This document shows, piece by piece, positions 26,629-36,864 of a stretch of 40,715 nucleotides of DNA (positions within the stretch are counted from its first letter, which is position 1; every line of letters begins with the position of its first letter). This stretch comes from Phytophthora sp. 'mugwort' (lineage: Eukaryota; Oomycota; Peronosporomycetes; Peronosporales; Peronosporaceae), in assembly GCA_033558025.1 (NCBI GenBank), contig JAUCEF010000055.1, positions 1-40,715 of the forward strand. Direction: 5' to 3'. The translations under genes and the position numbers were made by a program. The notes under the pieces were generated by a model, which was not told the DNA's origin, did no database searches, and saw only the letters and a list, made by a program, of their open reading frames with translations.

Positions 26629-28122
26629 ATGTTTTTTCAGGAAATTTTTAATAATAATTTTGAAATTATTATCCCCGAATTTTTTTTAACAACTTTTTTA
26701 TTAATTTTATTATTATTTGGTGTTTTTTATAAAAAAAATCAAAATGCTCAAAAAATTTTGATTATTAAAAATATTACTACTATAATAATATATTTATTAT
26801 TAATTCTTTTAATATTAACGTTAAATATAACAAATATTTCAAGTAACATATTAAATGGTGTATTACTTATTAATAATTTTACACAATTTATTAAAATAAT
26901 TTTAATTTTATTAACAATTATTTGTTTTTTAATACAACAAAAATATTTAATACAACAAAAAATAAATTCATATGAAATTAATATATTAATGTTAATATCA
27001 TTATTGGGTTTAATGTTATTGGTATCTGCAAATCATTTTATTACTTTATATTTAGCAATTGAATTACAAAGTTTAAGTTTTTATATATTAACATCCACCC
27101 AAAAAAAATCGATATTATCAATTGAGGCTGGTTTAAAATATTTTATTTTAGGATCAATTGCTTCAGGTTTTATTCTATTTGGTTCTTCAATAATTTATGC
27201 TATTACAGGTTCATTAAATTTTAATAATATTTTTTTAATATTATCAAATATAAATTTTTTAGATAATATAAATATATTAATTAGTTTATCTTATGGATTA
27301 ATTTTTATTTTAGTTGGTATTTTATTTAAAATAGGTGCTACACCTTTTCATTTTTGGTTGCCTGATGTATATGAAGGTGCTCCAAATAATATTTCAAGTT
27401 TTTTTGCTATTGTACCAAAAATTGCTTTTATAGGAATTTTAATTCGTTTATTTTTTGAGATTTTTTTTAATATTTCATATTTCTTTGAAATTTTTTTTTA
27501 TATTATTTCATTTTTATCTATGTTAATCGGTGCATTATCGGCATTACAACAAAAAAAAATCAAAAGATTATTAGCTTATAGTGCAATAAGTCATGTAGGT
27601 TTTATATTAATAGGATTTACTTCAAATATGTTAAATAATATTCCATTTATTTTATTATATATTATAATTTATATTATAACAAGTATTAATTTATGGACTT
27701 CTTATTTATCTTTAAATATCAATCATAAACCAATTAAATATTTAACAGATTTATCAAATATATATACTATTAATAAATTAATTGCTATTATTATAATCAT
27801 AAATATTTTTTCATTAGCTGGTATACCCCCATTAGCGGGTTTTTTTTCAAAATTATTTATATTTTTTTCAGCTATTAAAAATAATTATTTTAGTTTAGTA
27901 TTTTTTGGTATTATTATAAGTGTTTTAAGCTCTTTTTATTATTTAAAAATAATTAAAATTATTTATTTTGAAAAAATATTTAGAAAAATGTATATTTCAC
28001 AAATAAATAAAAGTCAAAGTATAATATTATTAATTAGTACTCAATTTATTTTATTTTTATTTATTTATCCTAATATTATATTAATAAATTTAAACAAAAT
28101 TTATTTATATTTATTAATATAA
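26629..28122 (+). CDS. nad2: nad2, NADH dehydrogenase subunit 2
   Basis: This intact 497-residue ND2 is a full-length NuoN-type antiporter-like subunit. Signature blocks are YLAIELQSLSFYILTS, EAGLKYFILGSIASGF, FKIGATPFHFWLPDVYEGAPN, and KIKRLLAYSAISHVGFILIG. Later SLAGIPPLAGFFSKLFIF gives the last conserved loop. About 14 membrane helices are visible. It opens the long plus-strand block, with trnF directly downstream. Confidence 0.98.
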   Translation: MFFQEIFNNNFEIIIPEFFLTTFLLILLLFGVFYKKNQNAQKILIIKNITTIIIYLLLILLILTLNITNISSNILNGVLLINNFTQFIKIILILLTIICFLIQQKYLIQQKINSYEINILMLISLLGLMLLVSANHFITLYLAIELQSLSFYILTSTQKKSILSIEAGLKYFILGSIASGFILFGSSIIYAITGSLNFNNIFLILSNINFLDNINILISLSYGLIFILVGILFKIGATPFHFWLPDVYEGAPNNISSFFAIVPKIAFIGILIRLFFEIFFNISYFFEIFFYIISFLSMLIGALSALQQKKIKRLLAYSAISHVGFILIGFTSNMLNNIPFILLYIIIYIITSINLWTSYLSLNINHKPIKYLTDLSNIYTINKLIAIIIIINIFSLAGIPPLAGFFSKLFIFFSAIKNNYFSLVFFGIIISVLSSFYYLKIIKIIYFEKIFRKMYISQINKSQSIILLISTQFILFLFIYPNIILINLNKIYLYLLI

Positions 28123-28128
28123 TATTTA

Positions 28129-28202
28129 GTTTGGATAGCTCAGTTGGTTAGAGTAAAAGACTGAAAATCTTTGTGTCGGTGGTTCAAATCCACCTCCAGA
28201 CA
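28129..28202 (+). tRNA. trnF: tRNA-Phe(GAA)
   Basis: The acceptor GTTTGGA pairs with TCCAGAC, including one T-G pair. The anticodon loop CTGAAAA gives GAA, and the T-arm is GGTGGTTCAAATCCACC. Confidence 0.96.
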
Positions 28203-28218
28203 ATTTTATTATTAAAAT

Positions 28219-28545
28219 ATGTATCTTTTAAGAATAACTTTTAAATCATTTCAAAAAATAAATCAACTCAAACAAAATTTATTAAAATTAAAAAAAATTA
28301 ATAAATTCAAAAATATTCAAATACCCGGTGTATTTCAAACAAAACAAAAAAAAAAAATTTTTACATTATTAAGATCTCCCCATGTAAATAAAAAATCACG
28401 TGAACATTTTATTCATAAAAATTATACTTCTAAAATTAATATAAAATTTAAAAATATTTTTTATTTATTAAATTTTTTAGTTTTAATTAAAAAATTTTTA
28501 TCTAAAAATTCATTAATAAATATTAAAATTATAAAAAAAAATTAA
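28219..28545 (+). CDS. rps10: rps10, small-subunit ribosomal protein S10
   Basis: This 108-residue uS10 has the usual length. It starts MYLLRITFKSFQ (family I-I-L-S-D) and contains FTLLRSPHVNKKSREHF, the hallmark S10 loop (T-LRSPHV-K-SREQFE). The C-terminus is a basic strand-helix. S10 lies in the head of the small subunit. Mitochondrial rps10 is retained in oomycetes, plants and some other protists. It lies between trnF and four tRNAs. Confidence 0.93.
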   Translation: MYLLRITFKSFQKINQLKQNLLKLKKINKFKNIQIPGVFQTKQKKKIFTLLRSPHVNKKSREHFIHKNYTSKINIKFKNIFYLLNFLVLIKKFLSKNSLINIKIIKKN

Positions 28546-28555
28546 AATTAAACTT

Positions 28556-28629
28556 ATGCTTATAGCTTAAATGGATAAAGCGTTAGATTGCGGATCTATA
28601 AAATGAAAGTTCAAATCTTTCTAAGCATA
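28556..28629 (+). tRNA. trnR: tRNA-Arg(GCG)
   Basis: The acceptor ATGCTTA pairs with TAAGCAT. The anticodon loop TTGCGGA gives GCG, which would read CGC/CGU; A34 (ICG) is the commoner form elsewhere. The outer anticodon-stem pair is T-T. Confidence 0.85.
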
Positions 28630-28643
28630 TATTTTATTTATTT

Positions 28644-28715
28644 TGAAGTATAGCCAAGTGGTAAGGCCTCCGTTTTTGGTACGGAAAATCAAAGGTTCGA
28701 ATCCTTTTACTTCAA
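28644..28715 (+). tRNA. trnQ: tRNA-Gln(UUG)
   Basis: The acceptor TGAAGTA pairs with TACTTCA. The anticodon arm TCCGTTTTTGGTACGGA has anticodon TTG. The D-arm AGCCAAGTGGTAAGGC is typical of glutamine tRNAs. Confidence 0.95.
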
Positions 28716-28717
28716 AA

Positions 28718-28791
28718 GGGCCTATAACTCAGTTGGTTAGAGTATACGCCTGATAAGTGTAAAGTCAGTAGTTCAAATCTACTTAGGCCCA
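28718..28791 (+). tRNA. trnI: tRNA-Ile(GAU)
   Basis: The acceptor GGGCCTA pairs with TAGGCCC. The anticodon loop CTGATAA gives GAT. It reads AUU/AUC, complementing the Ile(CAU) gene at 2899. Confidence 0.95.
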
Positions 28792-28792
28792 A

Positions 28793-28867
28793 TGAATAAT
28801 TAACTCAATTGGTAGAGTATTTCGTTTACACCGAAAATGTTAGCGGTTCGAGTCCGTTATTATTCAA
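28793..28867 (+). tRNA. trnV: tRNA-Val(UAC)
   Basis: The acceptor TGAATAA pairs with TTATTCA. The anticodon arm TTCGTTTACACCGAA gives TAC. It ends 16 nt before rps12. Confidence 0.94.
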
Positions 28868-28883
28868 TAAAATAACAAATAAT

Positions 28884-29264
28884 ATGTCAACAATTAATCA
28901 ATTATTTTTAAAAAAACAAAAACGTTTAGAAAAAAAAAAAAGAAATAAAAGTCCAGCTTTAAAACAATGTCCTCAACGTAAAGGTATTTGTTTAAAAGTT
29001 TATAATACAACACCTAAAAAACCAAATTCTGCTATGCGTAAAGTAGCAAAAGTACACCTATCTAGTAGGTATACAATAATTACTTATATTCCAGGTATTG
29101 GTCATACTTTACAAGAACATTCAATAGTATTAGTTAGAGGAGGTCGTGTAAAAGATTTACCTGGAGTAAAATATCATGTAATTCGTGGTAAATATGATTT
29201 ATTAGGGATTTATTCTCGAAAAACATCAAGATCAAAATATGGAACTAAAATACGAAGAGTATAA
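28884..29264 (+). CDS. rps12: rps12, small-subunit ribosomal protein S12
   Basis: The chosen start is the ATG at 28884, giving 126 residues. The frame is open further back, but into trnV. Signatures are [23 protein letters not shown] and the decoding-site loop [27 protein letters not shown] conserved [19 protein letters not shown] block precedes them. S12 monitors codon-anticodon pairing at the A site. It overlaps rps7 by 26 nt, keeping the bacterial str-operon order rps12-rps7. Confidence 0.97.
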   Translation: MSTINQLFLKKQKRLEKKKRNKSPALKQCPQRKGICLKVYNTTPKKPNSAMRKVAKVHLSSRYTIITYIPGIGHTLQEHSIVLVRGGRVKDLPGVKYHVIRGKYDLLGIYSRKTSRSKYGTKIRRV

Positions 29265-29670
29265 AATAAAAAAATTATTTATAAATATGTTATTAAAAAA
29301 AGGAAAAAAAACTTGTTCTGAAAACATATTTATAAATATTTTAATTACTTTAAAAAAAATTACAAAACAAAAACCGAATTTTATTTTATTTAAATCAATT
29401 GAAAATTTATTACCGAAATTAAAAGCAATAAGTATTCCAAATAAAAAACGAAATAAAAAAAAAAAAAAAAAAGATAGATATTTTTTAATGCTTTTAAATG
29501 AAGATAAACAAATTAAAAAATCGATATCGTGGTTACTTTTAAATGCAAATTTAAAAAACATAACAAACGAAATTATTCAAACTTCAAAAAATAAAAGTAA
29601 AACAATCAATACAAAAAAACAATATTATAAAAATATAAAAAAATTAAAATTTAATCTTATTTTTGATTAA
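29239..29670 (+). CDS. rps7: rps7, small-subunit ribosomal protein S7
   Basis: This 143-residue uS7 has the block [20 protein letters not shown] (family V-K-IN-LM--GKK--A---), which supports the start at 29239 rather than the later ATG at 29287. A poly-Lys segment and [21 protein letters not shown] (RR---A--WL) follow, then a basic tail. S7 binds the 3' major domain of SSU rRNA. The start overlaps the 3' end of rps12 by 26 nt in a different frame, suggesting coupled translation. Confidence 0.9.
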   Translation: MELKYEEYKIKKLFINMLLKKGKKTCSENIFINILITLKKITKQKPNFILFKSIENLLPKLKAISIPNKKRNKKKKKKDRYFLMLLNEDKQIKKSISWLLLNANLKNITNEIIQTSKNKSKTINTKKQYYKNIKKLKFNLIFD

Positions 29671-29730
29671 TTTTTTTAAAATACATTATTTATCATTAAA
29701 TAATTAATTATTACAAATTATAAAATTCTT

Positions 29731-30645
29731 ATGAAAAATTATTATTATATTAATAAAAAAAATTTACAAATAGAAACTACAACAAATGATTCTAATATCG
29801 ATAAATTTCAAAATGATTTAAAAATTTTAAAAGAAATTAGTAATAATATACAAAATACACAAAAACATCCTTATCATTTAGTAGATCCAAGTCCTTGGCC
29901 TTTTATAATTTCTTTTGGACTTTTTTTTTTAACTTTTGGTGGTGCTATGTATTTTCATGGTTATATTGGCAGTAATTTCTTAATTTTAACAGGATTTTTA
30001 ATGATTATTTTAACAATGTATACTTGGTTTCGTGATATAGTTAGAGAAGCTGTATATGAAGGTCAACATACTAAACAAGTACAATTAGGTTTAAGAAATG
30101 GTATGCTTTTATTTATTTTTAGTGAATTACTATTTTTTGTTAGTTTTTTTTGGGCTTTTTTTCATTCAGCTTTAGCACCAACACCTGAAATTGGATCTTT
30201 ATGGCCACCATTAGGTATTGAAACTGTTAATGCTTGGGGTATTCCTTTATTAAATACTGTAATATTATTATCATCTGGGGCAACTATTACTTGGGCACAC
30301 CATTCAATAGTTTTTGGTGATAGAAAAAATGCTATTTTAAGTTTAATTATTACAATTTTATTAGCTTTTTTTTTTACTTTAATTCAAGCCTATGAATATA
30401 TTGAAAGTACTTTTTCAATTTCTGATAGTATTTATGGTACAACTTTTTTTTTATTAACAGGTTTTCATGGTATTCACGTTATTGTAGGTACTATTTTTAT
30501 TATAGTAAGTACTATTAGATTAATTAATCATCATTTTACAAAACAACATCATTTCGGTTTTGAAGCTGCAGCTTGGTATTGGCATTTTGTAGATGTTGTT
30601 TGGTTATTTTTATTTGTAGCAGTTTACTGGTGGGGAGGTAATTAA
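29731..30645 (+). CDS. cox3: cox3, cytochrome c oxidase subunit III, with N-terminal extension
   Basis: This 304-residue frame contains the whole COX3: HPYHLVDPSPWPF at about residue 47, RDIVREAVYEGQHT, FWAFFHSALAPTPEIGSLWPP, FHGIHVIVGTIF and AAWYWHFVDVVWLFLF at the end. Seven membrane helices are present. The first 46 residues are hydrophilic and not part of ordinary COX3, and no other ATG lies between them and HPYHL. COX3 is a non-catalytic core subunit of complex IV. A hairpin sits 1 nt after the stop, and atp6 begins 24 nt later. Confidence 0.98.
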   Translation: MKNYYYINKKNLQIETTTNDSNIDKFQNDLKILKEISNNIQNTQKHPYHLVDPSPWPFIISFGLFFLTFGGAMYFHGYIGSNFLILTGFLMIILTMYTWFRDIVREAVYEGQHTKQVQLGLRNGMLLFIFSELLFFVSFFWAFFHSALAPTPEIGSLWPPLGIETVNAWGIPLLNTVILLSSGATITWAHHSIVFGDRKNAILSLIITILLAFFFTLIQAYEYIESTFSISDSIYGTTFFLLTGFHGIHVIVGTIFIIVSTIRLINHHFTKQHHFGFEAAAWYWHFVDVVWLFLFVAVYWWGGN

Positions 30646-30646
30646 T

Positions 30647-30664
30647 TTATTAAAAAATTAATAA
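30647..30664 (+). terminator. small stem-loop between cox3 and atp6
   Basis: A 7-bp stem TTATTAA/TTAATAA with an A4 loop begins 1 nt after the cox3 stop and 6 nt before the atp6 ATG. It is A/T-only and weak, but it is placed like the other post-stop hairpins. Confidence 0.35.
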
Positions 30665-30669
30665 TTTTT

Positions 30670-31389
30670 ATGGTTAGTCCTTTAGAACAATTTGAAATTT
30701 TACCTATTTTTCAAATACCTTTTGTATTTACTAATGCTTCTTTAATTTTAGTAATAGGTTTAGTTTATTTATATATATTTACATGTATAAAAACTAAATT
30801 TATTCCAACACGTTTTCAACAAATTTTTGAAATGATTTTTAATATTACAATTGAATTAACTTATTCTAGTATAGGAAAAGCTGGTAAATATTTTGTTTCA
30901 TTAATTTTTGTTGTTTTTTTTTTTATTTTATTATGTAATTTAATAGGAATGATTCCATACAGTTTTACTATAACAAGTCATTTAATTATTACGTTTACTT
31001 TAGCATTAACAATTTATTTAGGTTTTAATTTAATTGGAATTAAAAAACATAAATTTAATTTTTTAAATTTATTATTACCTAGTGGTGCAAGTATAGCATT
31101 AGTTCCCATCTTAGTACCTATTGAATTAGTTTCATACATTTTTCGTGTAATTAGTTTACCTGTACGATTATTTGCAAATATGATGGCTGGACATACTTTA
31201 TTAAAAGTAATTGCAGGTTTTGCTTGGGCTATGTTAAATGTAAATAGTTTTATTTTTATGGCACATTTTATTCCATTAATAATTATTGTATTATTGGTTG
31301 GTTTAGAAATTGCTGTAGCTTTAATTCAGGCATATGTGTTTACGATTTTAACGTGTATGTATATAAATGATGCTTTAAATTTACATTAA
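30670..31389 (+). CDS. atp6: atp6, ATP synthase Fo subunit a
   Basis: This intact 239-residue protein has SLPVRLFANMMAGHTLLKV, which holds the essential Arg that faces the c-ring, and the C-terminal EIAVALIQAYVFTILTCMY block. Five or six membrane helices are visible. It forms the proton half-channels of complex V together with atp9. It follows cox3 directly and precedes trnD. Confidence 0.98.
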   Translation: MVSPLEQFEILPIFQIPFVFTNASLILVIGLVYLYIFTCIKTKFIPTRFQQIFEMIFNITIELTYSSIGKAGKYFVSLIFVVFFFILLCNLIGMIPYSFTITSHLIITFTLALTIYLGFNLIGIKKHKFNFLNLLLPSGASIALVPILVPIELVSYIFRVISLPVRLFANMMAGHTLLKVIAGFAWAMLNVNSFIFMAHFIPLIIIVLLVGLEIAVALIQAYVFTILTCMYINDALNLH

Positions 31390-31425
31390 TAAAATATACA
31401 AAAATAAGATATAATATTTTATATT

Positions 31426-31499
31426 GGAAAAATAGCTCAGTTGGTTAGAGTGGTAGCTTGTCACGCTATAAGTCGCGGGTTCAAGTCCCGTTTTTTCCG
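31426..31499 (+). tRNA. trnD: tRNA-Asp(GUC)
   Basis: The acceptor GGAAAAA pairs with TTTTTCC. The anticodon loop TTGTCAC gives GTC, and the T-arm is GCGGGTTCAAGTCCCGT. G at the discriminator position fits aspartate. Confidence 0.96.
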
Positions 31500-31533
31500 T
31501 TTAAATTTATTATATTTAAAAAAATTTATAAAT

Positions 31534-31887
31534 ATGTTATTAAATTATTCAAATATTTTTATATTCTTAATATTAAGTTTATTTTTATCAATTTTAATTT
31601 TCATTTTATCTTTTAGTTTAATTAAACAAAAAGATGATTTAGAAAAGTTAACAGCCTATGAATGTGGATTTAATCCTTATGATGATGCTAGAAAAATTTT
31701 TGATGTAAAATTTTATTTAGTAGCTATCCTTTTTATTATTTTTGATTTAGAAGCTGTTTTTATTTTTCCTTGGGTTTTAACTTTAAGTTCAAATTTTTCA
31801 TGGGGATTTTGGACTATGATTGAATTTTTAGTTGAATTAGTTATAGGTTTTATTTATATTTGGTGTAGTGATGCTTTAGAATGGTAA
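31534..31887 (+). CDS. nad3: nad3, NADH dehydrogenase subunit 3
   Basis: The chosen start is the ATG at 31534, giving 117 residues; an upstream in-frame stretch belongs to trnD. Signatures are KLTAYECGFNPYDDARK, the loop with the Cys that marks the active/deactive transition of complex I, and VAILFIIFDLEAVFIFPW. Three membrane helices are present. The C-terminal GFIYIWCSDALEW is the normal ND3 ending. Confidence 0.98.
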   Translation: MLLNYSNIFIFLILSLFLSILIFILSFSLIKQKDDLEKLTAYECGFNPYDDARKIFDVKFYLVAILFIIFDLEAVFIFPWVLTLSSNFSWGFWTMIEFLVELVIGFIYIWCSDALEW

Positions 31888-32353
<466 letters not shown>

Positions 32354-32370
32354 TTAAAATTAAATCCTGA

Positions 32371-32404
32371 AAAATATGATAAAAATTAATTTTTATCGTA
32401 TTTT
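32371..32404 (+). terminator. strong stem-loop downstream of atp9
   Basis: A 15-bp stem with one T-G pair (32371-32385 with 32390-32404) and a TTAA tetraloop lies 17 nt after the atp9 stop. It is among the strongest hairpins in the window. It probably stabilises or ends the abundant atp9 transcript. Confidence 0.55.
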
Positions 32405-32475
32405 ATGTTATATATATACTAATACTGGTTATAGTATTTATTTTAGAAAAAAAATTATTTATTTTTTTAATATAT

Positions 32476-32507
32476 AAATATTTATAATTATAAATATTTA
32501 TAATTAT
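32476..32507. repeat. two exact 16-bp direct repeats before nad9
   Basis: AAATATTTATAATTAT occurs twice head to tail, 9 nt before the nad9 ATG. It is A/T only, so it may be slippage. A transcription or processing role is possible. Confidence 0.85.
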
Positions 32508-32516
32508 TTTTTATTT

Positions 32517-33083
32517 ATGAAAGTATTAAAAAAATTTAGTCAATATTTATTACAGATTTTACCAATAATAAATTATACTTTATATAAAAATGAATTATGT
32601 ATAAATATTTCTACAAAAAATTTAATTCCTATTTTATTTTTTTTAAAAAATCATACAAATACTCAATTTAAAGTATTATCAGAAATTTGTGTTATAGATT
32701 ATATTAATAAAAAAAAACGTTTTGAAATAATTTATAATTTATTAAGTATTCGTTTTAATAGTCGTTTAAAAATTAAAATAATAATTAATGAATTACAACC
32801 GGTAGATTCAATTATAAAAATATATCAATCAGCCAATTGGTGTGAAAGAGAAGTTTGGGATATGTTTGGTATTTTTTTTTTATACCATCCCGATTTAAGA
32901 CGGATTTTAACAGATTATGGTTTTGAAGGACATCCTTTACGTAAAGATTTCCCTTTAAGTGGTTTTTTAGAAATTTTTTATAATGAATTAAAAAAACGTG
33001 TTGTTTATGAACCCATTAATTTATCACAACAATACCGATTATTTGAATTTAATAATCCTTGGAATAATAAAATAAATATGTAA
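32517..33083 (+). CDS. nad9: nad9, NADH dehydrogenase subunit 9 (30-kDa type)
   Basis: This intact 188-residue protein has the family signature QSANWCEREVWDMFGI followed by HPDLRRILTDYGFEGHPLRKDFPLSG, which joins the nad7 product in the quinone module. The N-terminal domain FKVLSEICVIDY is also typical. It is a soluble matrix-arm subunit of complex I. It lies between atp9 and cob, 47 nt before the cob start. Confidence 0.97.
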   Translation: MKVLKKFSQYLLQILPIINYTLYKNELCINISTKNLIPILFFLKNHTNTQFKVLSEICVIDYINKKKRFEIIYNLLSIRFNSRLKIKIIINELQPVDSIIKIYQSANWCEREVWDMFGIFFLYHPDLRRILTDYGFEGHPLRKDFPLSGFLEIFYNELKKRVVYEPINLSQQYRLFEFNNPWNNKINM

Positions 33084-33130
33084 TATTTTATTAATTATTT
33101 TTGCTTTTAGGTAATTTTTCATTTCATATT

Positions 33131-34306
33131 ATGAGATGGAATAAAAAATCATTATTTGCGATTCTTAATAATCATTTAATAGATTATCCTACACCTATTA
33201 ATTTAAATTATTTTTTTGGATTCGGTTCGTTAGCTGGTATTATGTTAGTAATACAAATTTTAACAGGTATTTTTTTAGCAATGCATTATACTCCACATAT
33301 TGATTTAGCTTTTAATAGTGTTGAACATATTATGAGAGATGTAAATAATGGTTGGTTAATTAGATATACACATGCAAATGGAGCATCTTTTTTTTTTATT
33401 GTTGTATATATTCATATTTTTCGTGGTTTATATTATGGTTCTTATATCACACCAAGAGAAGCTATATGGTCTTCTGGTGTAATTATTTTTATTTTAATGA
33501 TGGCTACAGCTTTTATGGGTTATGTTTTACCTTGGGGACAAATGAGTTTTTGGGGTGCAACTGTTATTACTAATTTATTTTCTGCAATACCCTTAATAGG
33601 AAAAGATATTGTTGATTGGCTTTGGGGCGGATTTGCTGTTGATAATCCAACATTAAATCGTTTTTTTAGTTTACATTTTACATTACCTTTTATAATTGTG
33701 GGTGCCGTATTGATACATTTAATTTTATTACATGAAGTTGGTTCAAATAATCCTTTAGGTATTACATTAAAAAATGAAAATATACCTTTTTATCCATATT
33801 TTTATACTAAAGATTTATTTGGATTAATGATCTTATTTTTGATTTTCTTTATTTTTATTTTTTTTTATCCTAATACATTAGGTCATCCCGATAATTATAT
33901 TGAAGCAAATCCAATGAAAACACCTTTACATATCGTACCAGAATGGTATTTTTTACCGTTTTATGCAATTTTAAGATCTATTCCTAATAAAATTGGCGGT
34001 GTTATAGCTATGTTTGGTTCATTACTTATTTTATTAACAATACCTTTTACAAATTCATCTGAAATTAGAAGTACAGCTTTTAGACCTATATTTAAAATTT
34101 GTTATTGGTTATTAGTTATAGCTTTTTTATTATTAGGTTGGGTTGGACAATGTCCAGTTGAATATCCTTATACTGAAATTGGTATTATAAGTATGATTTA
34201 TTATTTTTTTTTTTTTATAATAATTATACCATTTTTAGGTAAATTAGAAACTTATTTAGTACGTTATAATATTAATAAAAAATCTTTAATAAATAAAAAT
34301 AAATAA
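33131..34306 (+). CDS. cob: cob, apocytochrome b
   Basis: The chosen start is the ATG at 33131 ([20 protein letters not shown]), normal for the family; an in-frame TTG 30 nt upstream is unnecessary. The 391 residues have eight membrane helices, with haem ligands in [19 protein letters not shown] and [24 protein letters not shown], and the Qo motif [18 protein letters not shown]. It is the catalytic core of complex III. The C-terminus [17 protein letters not shown] ends at a TAA. In the inverted copy one A fewer at this point removes the stop and joins cob to nad11, so the 3' boundary is uncertain. Confidence 0.97.
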   Translation: MRWNKKSLFAILNNHLIDYPTPINLNYFFGFGSLAGIMLVIQILTGIFLAMHYTPHIDLAFNSVEHIMRDVNNGWLIRYTHANGASFFFIVVYIHIFRGLYYGSYITPREAIWSSGVIIFILMMATAFMGYVLPWGQMSFWGATVITNLFSAIPLIGKDIVDWLWGGFAVDNPTLNRFFSLHFTLPFIIVGAVLIHLILLHEVGSNNPLGITLKNENIPFYPYFYTKDLFGLMILFLIFFIFIFFYPNTLGHPDNYIEANPMKTPLHIVPEWYFLPFYAILRSIPNKIGGVIAMFGSLLILLTIPFTNSSEIRSTAFRPIFKICYWLLVIAFLLLGWVGQCPVEYPYTEIGIISMIYYFFFFIIIIPFLGKLETYLVRYNINKKSLINKNK

Positions 34307-35885
34307 TTTAAATTGTATTCATTGTACACGTTGTGTACGTTTTGCTAATGAAATTTGTGGAATTGACGGTTTAGGTACAACAGGTCGTGGTAATAAAACT
34401 GAAATTAATTTTTATTCTTCAAATATTTTTAAATCCGAATTTTCTGGTAATTTAGTAGATTTATGTCCTGTTGGTGCATTAACTTCTAAACCCTATACTT
34501 TTAAAGCACGTTCTTGGGAATTAAAAAAAAAAGAGGGTATTGCTATTTTAGATAGTATTGGTTCAAATATTAAAATTGATATTTTTAATAATGAAATTAT
34601 ACGTATTTTACCTAAAACTAATTTTAATATTAATAAAGAATGGATATCAGATAAAACAAGATATTTTTTTGATAGTTTAAAATATCAACGATTAAAATAT
34701 CCATTATTAAAAGATAATCAAAACAATTTTCATAGGATTTCTTGGTTAGATGCTCTAAATATTATTAATAAAAAATTGATAATTACAGATAGTTTTAATG
34801 CTAAAAGTATTATTGGTGATTTAACTGATTTAGAATCTCTTTTTTTATTAAAAAAAAATTTAAATAAATTAGGAATTTCAAATGTAAATTATGAACAATT
34901 TTTAAAAAATCGACAAATTAAGATAAATTCTGATTTAGCTTCAAATTTTTTATTTAATAATACTTTAAAATCTATTGAAGAATCTGATGTTTGTTTAATA
35001 ATTGGTAGTGATATTCGTCAAGAAGGTTCTATTTTAAATATTCATTTAATTAATCGTTTAAAAAAAGGAAATTTTAAAATAGCATATATCGGTAATAAAA
35101 TTAATTTTACTTATCCAGTAAAACATTTAGGATTAACTTTTAAAACTTTAATAAATATTATTTTAGGAAAACATGTATTTTGTAAACAATTAAAAAAAGC
35201 AAAAAAACCTTTAATTATTATAGGTAGTAATATTTTAAATCAAAAAAATGGTTTTTTTTTATTATCAAAATTAAAAAATTTATCATTTATTAACCATAAT
35301 ATTAATTTCTTTAATTTTCAAACTTCTTTAATTAATTTTTTTGAAATTACTTTTCCAAAATCATTAAATATGTTAAATAATTCAAAATTATATTATTTAT
35401 TTAATACAAATTTACAAAATAAATTAAAAATAACTAAAAATAGTTTTGTTATTTATCAAGGACATCATTTTACTAAAGATGCTCAAAATTCAAATCTAAT
35501 TTTACCTGGATTAACTTTTTTAGAAAAAAATGGAATGTATATTAATTTAGAAGGTTTTATTCAAAAAAATGAACAAATTTTAAATGTAAATATAGAACAA
35601 CGTAAAGATTCTATAATTTATAGAAATCTTTATAAATTTTTATTAAATAAAAATCAATCTAAATCAGAAGCTTTTTTAAAAATTAAAGATATTTTACCTT
35701 ATTTATTAAAAAAAAAAATAAAAATTATTTATAATTTTAGTTTTAATAAAAAATTTTTAAAAATTAATATTAATTTTTTAGATTCATTAATTAAAAATAA
35801 TTATTATACAAATATATTAGAACAATATTCAAAAATATTGATTAATTCTAATAAAATTTTCAAAAATCAATCAAAATTATTATGA
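34293..35885 (+). CDS. nad11: nad11, NADH dehydrogenase subunit 11 (75-kDa type), N-terminus missing
   Basis: The frame is open from 34293 to the TGA at 35883-35885, 530 codons. It begins abruptly at [20 protein letters not shown], the Cys cluster of the 4Fe-4S region, followed by [22 protein letters not shown] and a long C-terminal molybdopterin-fold domain with [20 protein letters not shown]. The 2Fe-2S domain and first 4Fe-4S region (about 130-150 residues in the family) are absent, and no ATG precedes the cluster. It abuts or is fused to cob. The stop overlaps nad1 by 4 nt (ATGA). Either nad11 is truncated and fused, or sequence is missing from the assembly. Confidence 0.9.
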   Translation: MKINNLNCIHCTRCVRFANEICGIDGLGTTGRGNKTEINFYSSNIFKSEFSGNLVDLCPVGALTSKPYTFKARSWELKKKEGIAILDSIGSNIKIDIFNNEIIRILPKTNFNINKEWISDKTRYFFDSLKYQRLKYPLLKDNQNNFHRISWLDALNIINKKLIITDSFNAKSIIGDLTDLESLFLLKKNLNKLGISNVNYEQFLKNRQIKINSDLASNFLFNNTLKSIEESDVCLIIGSDIRQEGSILNIHLINRLKKGNFKIAYIGNKINFTYPVKHLGLTFKTLINIILGKHVFCKQLKKAKKPLIIIGSNILNQKNGFFLLSKLKNLSFINHNINFFNFQTSLINFFEITFPKSLNMLNNSKLYYLFNTNLQNKLKITKNSFVIYQGHHFTKDAQNSNLILPGLTFLEKNGMYINLEGFIQKNEQILNVNIEQRKDSIIYRNLYKFLLNKNQSKSEAFLKIKDILPYLLKKKIKIIYNFSFNKKFLKININFLDSLIKNNYYTNILEQYSKILINSNKIFKNQSKLL

Positions 35886-36862
35886 TATACACAATTTTAA
35901 AATTTTTAATTTTCATATTACCTTTATTAATTGCTGTGGCTTATTTTACTTTAGTTGAACGTAAAATATTAGCTTCTATTCAAAGAAGAAGAGGACCTAA
36001 TGTTGTAGGTACTTTTGGATTATTACAACCATTAGCTGATGGTCTTAAATTATTCGTAAAAGAAACAATTTTACCAAGTAATGCTGATGTAATTTTATTT
36101 ATATTTGCACCTATTTTAGCTTTTTTTTTAAGTCTATTAAGTTGGACAATAATACCTTTAGGTTTTGGTATGTTTTTTACTGAATTAAATATTGGTATTT
36201 TATATTTAATAGCAATTTCATCTTTAGGTGTATACGGTGTTATTATAGGTGGTTGGTCAAGTAATTCTAAATATTCGTTTTTAGGGGCTTTAAGATCAAC
36301 AGCACAAATGATTTCATATGAATTAACTATTGGGTTTTCAATTCTTTCAGTAATTGTTTGTGCAAAATCTTTAAATTTAATTTCTATTATTTGGGCACAA
36401 AAAACGGTATGGTATTGTTTTCCTCTTTTTCCTATTTTTATAATTTTTTTTATATCTTGTTTAGCAGAAACAAATCGACATCCCTTTGATTTACCTGAAG
36501 CTGAAGCTGAATTAGTTTCAGGTTATAATGTAGAATATTCTGCAATGGGTTTTGCATTATTTTTTTTAGGTGAATATGCTAATATGTTATTAATGAGTAG
36601 TTTAACTACGATTTTATTTTTAGGTGGTTGGTTAGCACCTTTCCCTTTTAGTATAAATTGTATTAATTTTTTACCCGGATCTTTTTGGTTTAGTATTAAA
36701 ATTTGTTTTTTTGTTGTTTTATTTGTAGTTGCTCGAGCTATTTTACCTCGATATCGTTATGACCAATTAATGCGTTTAGGTTGGAAAGTATTTCTACCTT
36801 TTTCATTATCCTGGTTTTTATATACTGCAAGTATTTTAATAAGTTTTAATTGGTTAATTTAA
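35882..36862 (+). CDS. nad1: nad1, NADH dehydrogenase subunit 1
   Basis: This intact 326-residue ND1 has [20 protein letters not shown] at the start, [28 protein letters not shown] and [18 protein letters not shown], the full set of ND1/NuoH signatures for the quinone channel. Eight membrane helices are visible. The start codon overlaps the nad11 stop in an ATGA junction, suggesting coupled translation. A broken inverted copy lies at 37526-38511. Confidence 0.99.
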   Translation: MIYTILKFLIFILPLLIAVAYFTLVERKILASIQRRRGPNVVGTFGLLQPLADGLKLFVKETILPSNADVILFIFAPILAFFLSLLSWTIIPLGFGMFFTELNIGILYLIAISSLGVYGVIIGGWSSNSKYSFLGALRSTAQMISYELTIGFSILSVIVCAKSLNLISIIWAQKTVWYCFPLFPIFIIFFISCLAETNRHPFDLPEAEAELVSGYNVEYSAMGFALFFLGEYANMLLMSSLTTILFLGGWLAPFPFSINCINFLPGSFWFSIKICFFVVLFVVARAILPRYRYDQLMRLGWKVFLPFSLSWFLYTASILISFNWLI

Positions 36863-36864
36863 TT

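Noticed and set aside
29232..29561. Minus-strand 109-codon frame
   Set aside because: Antisense of rps7; hydrophobicity is explained by complementing Lys/Asn-rich codons.
33101..33130. Upstream TTG start for cob
   Set aside because: The ATG at 33131 gives the normal cytochrome b N-terminus; the extra ten residues match nothing.
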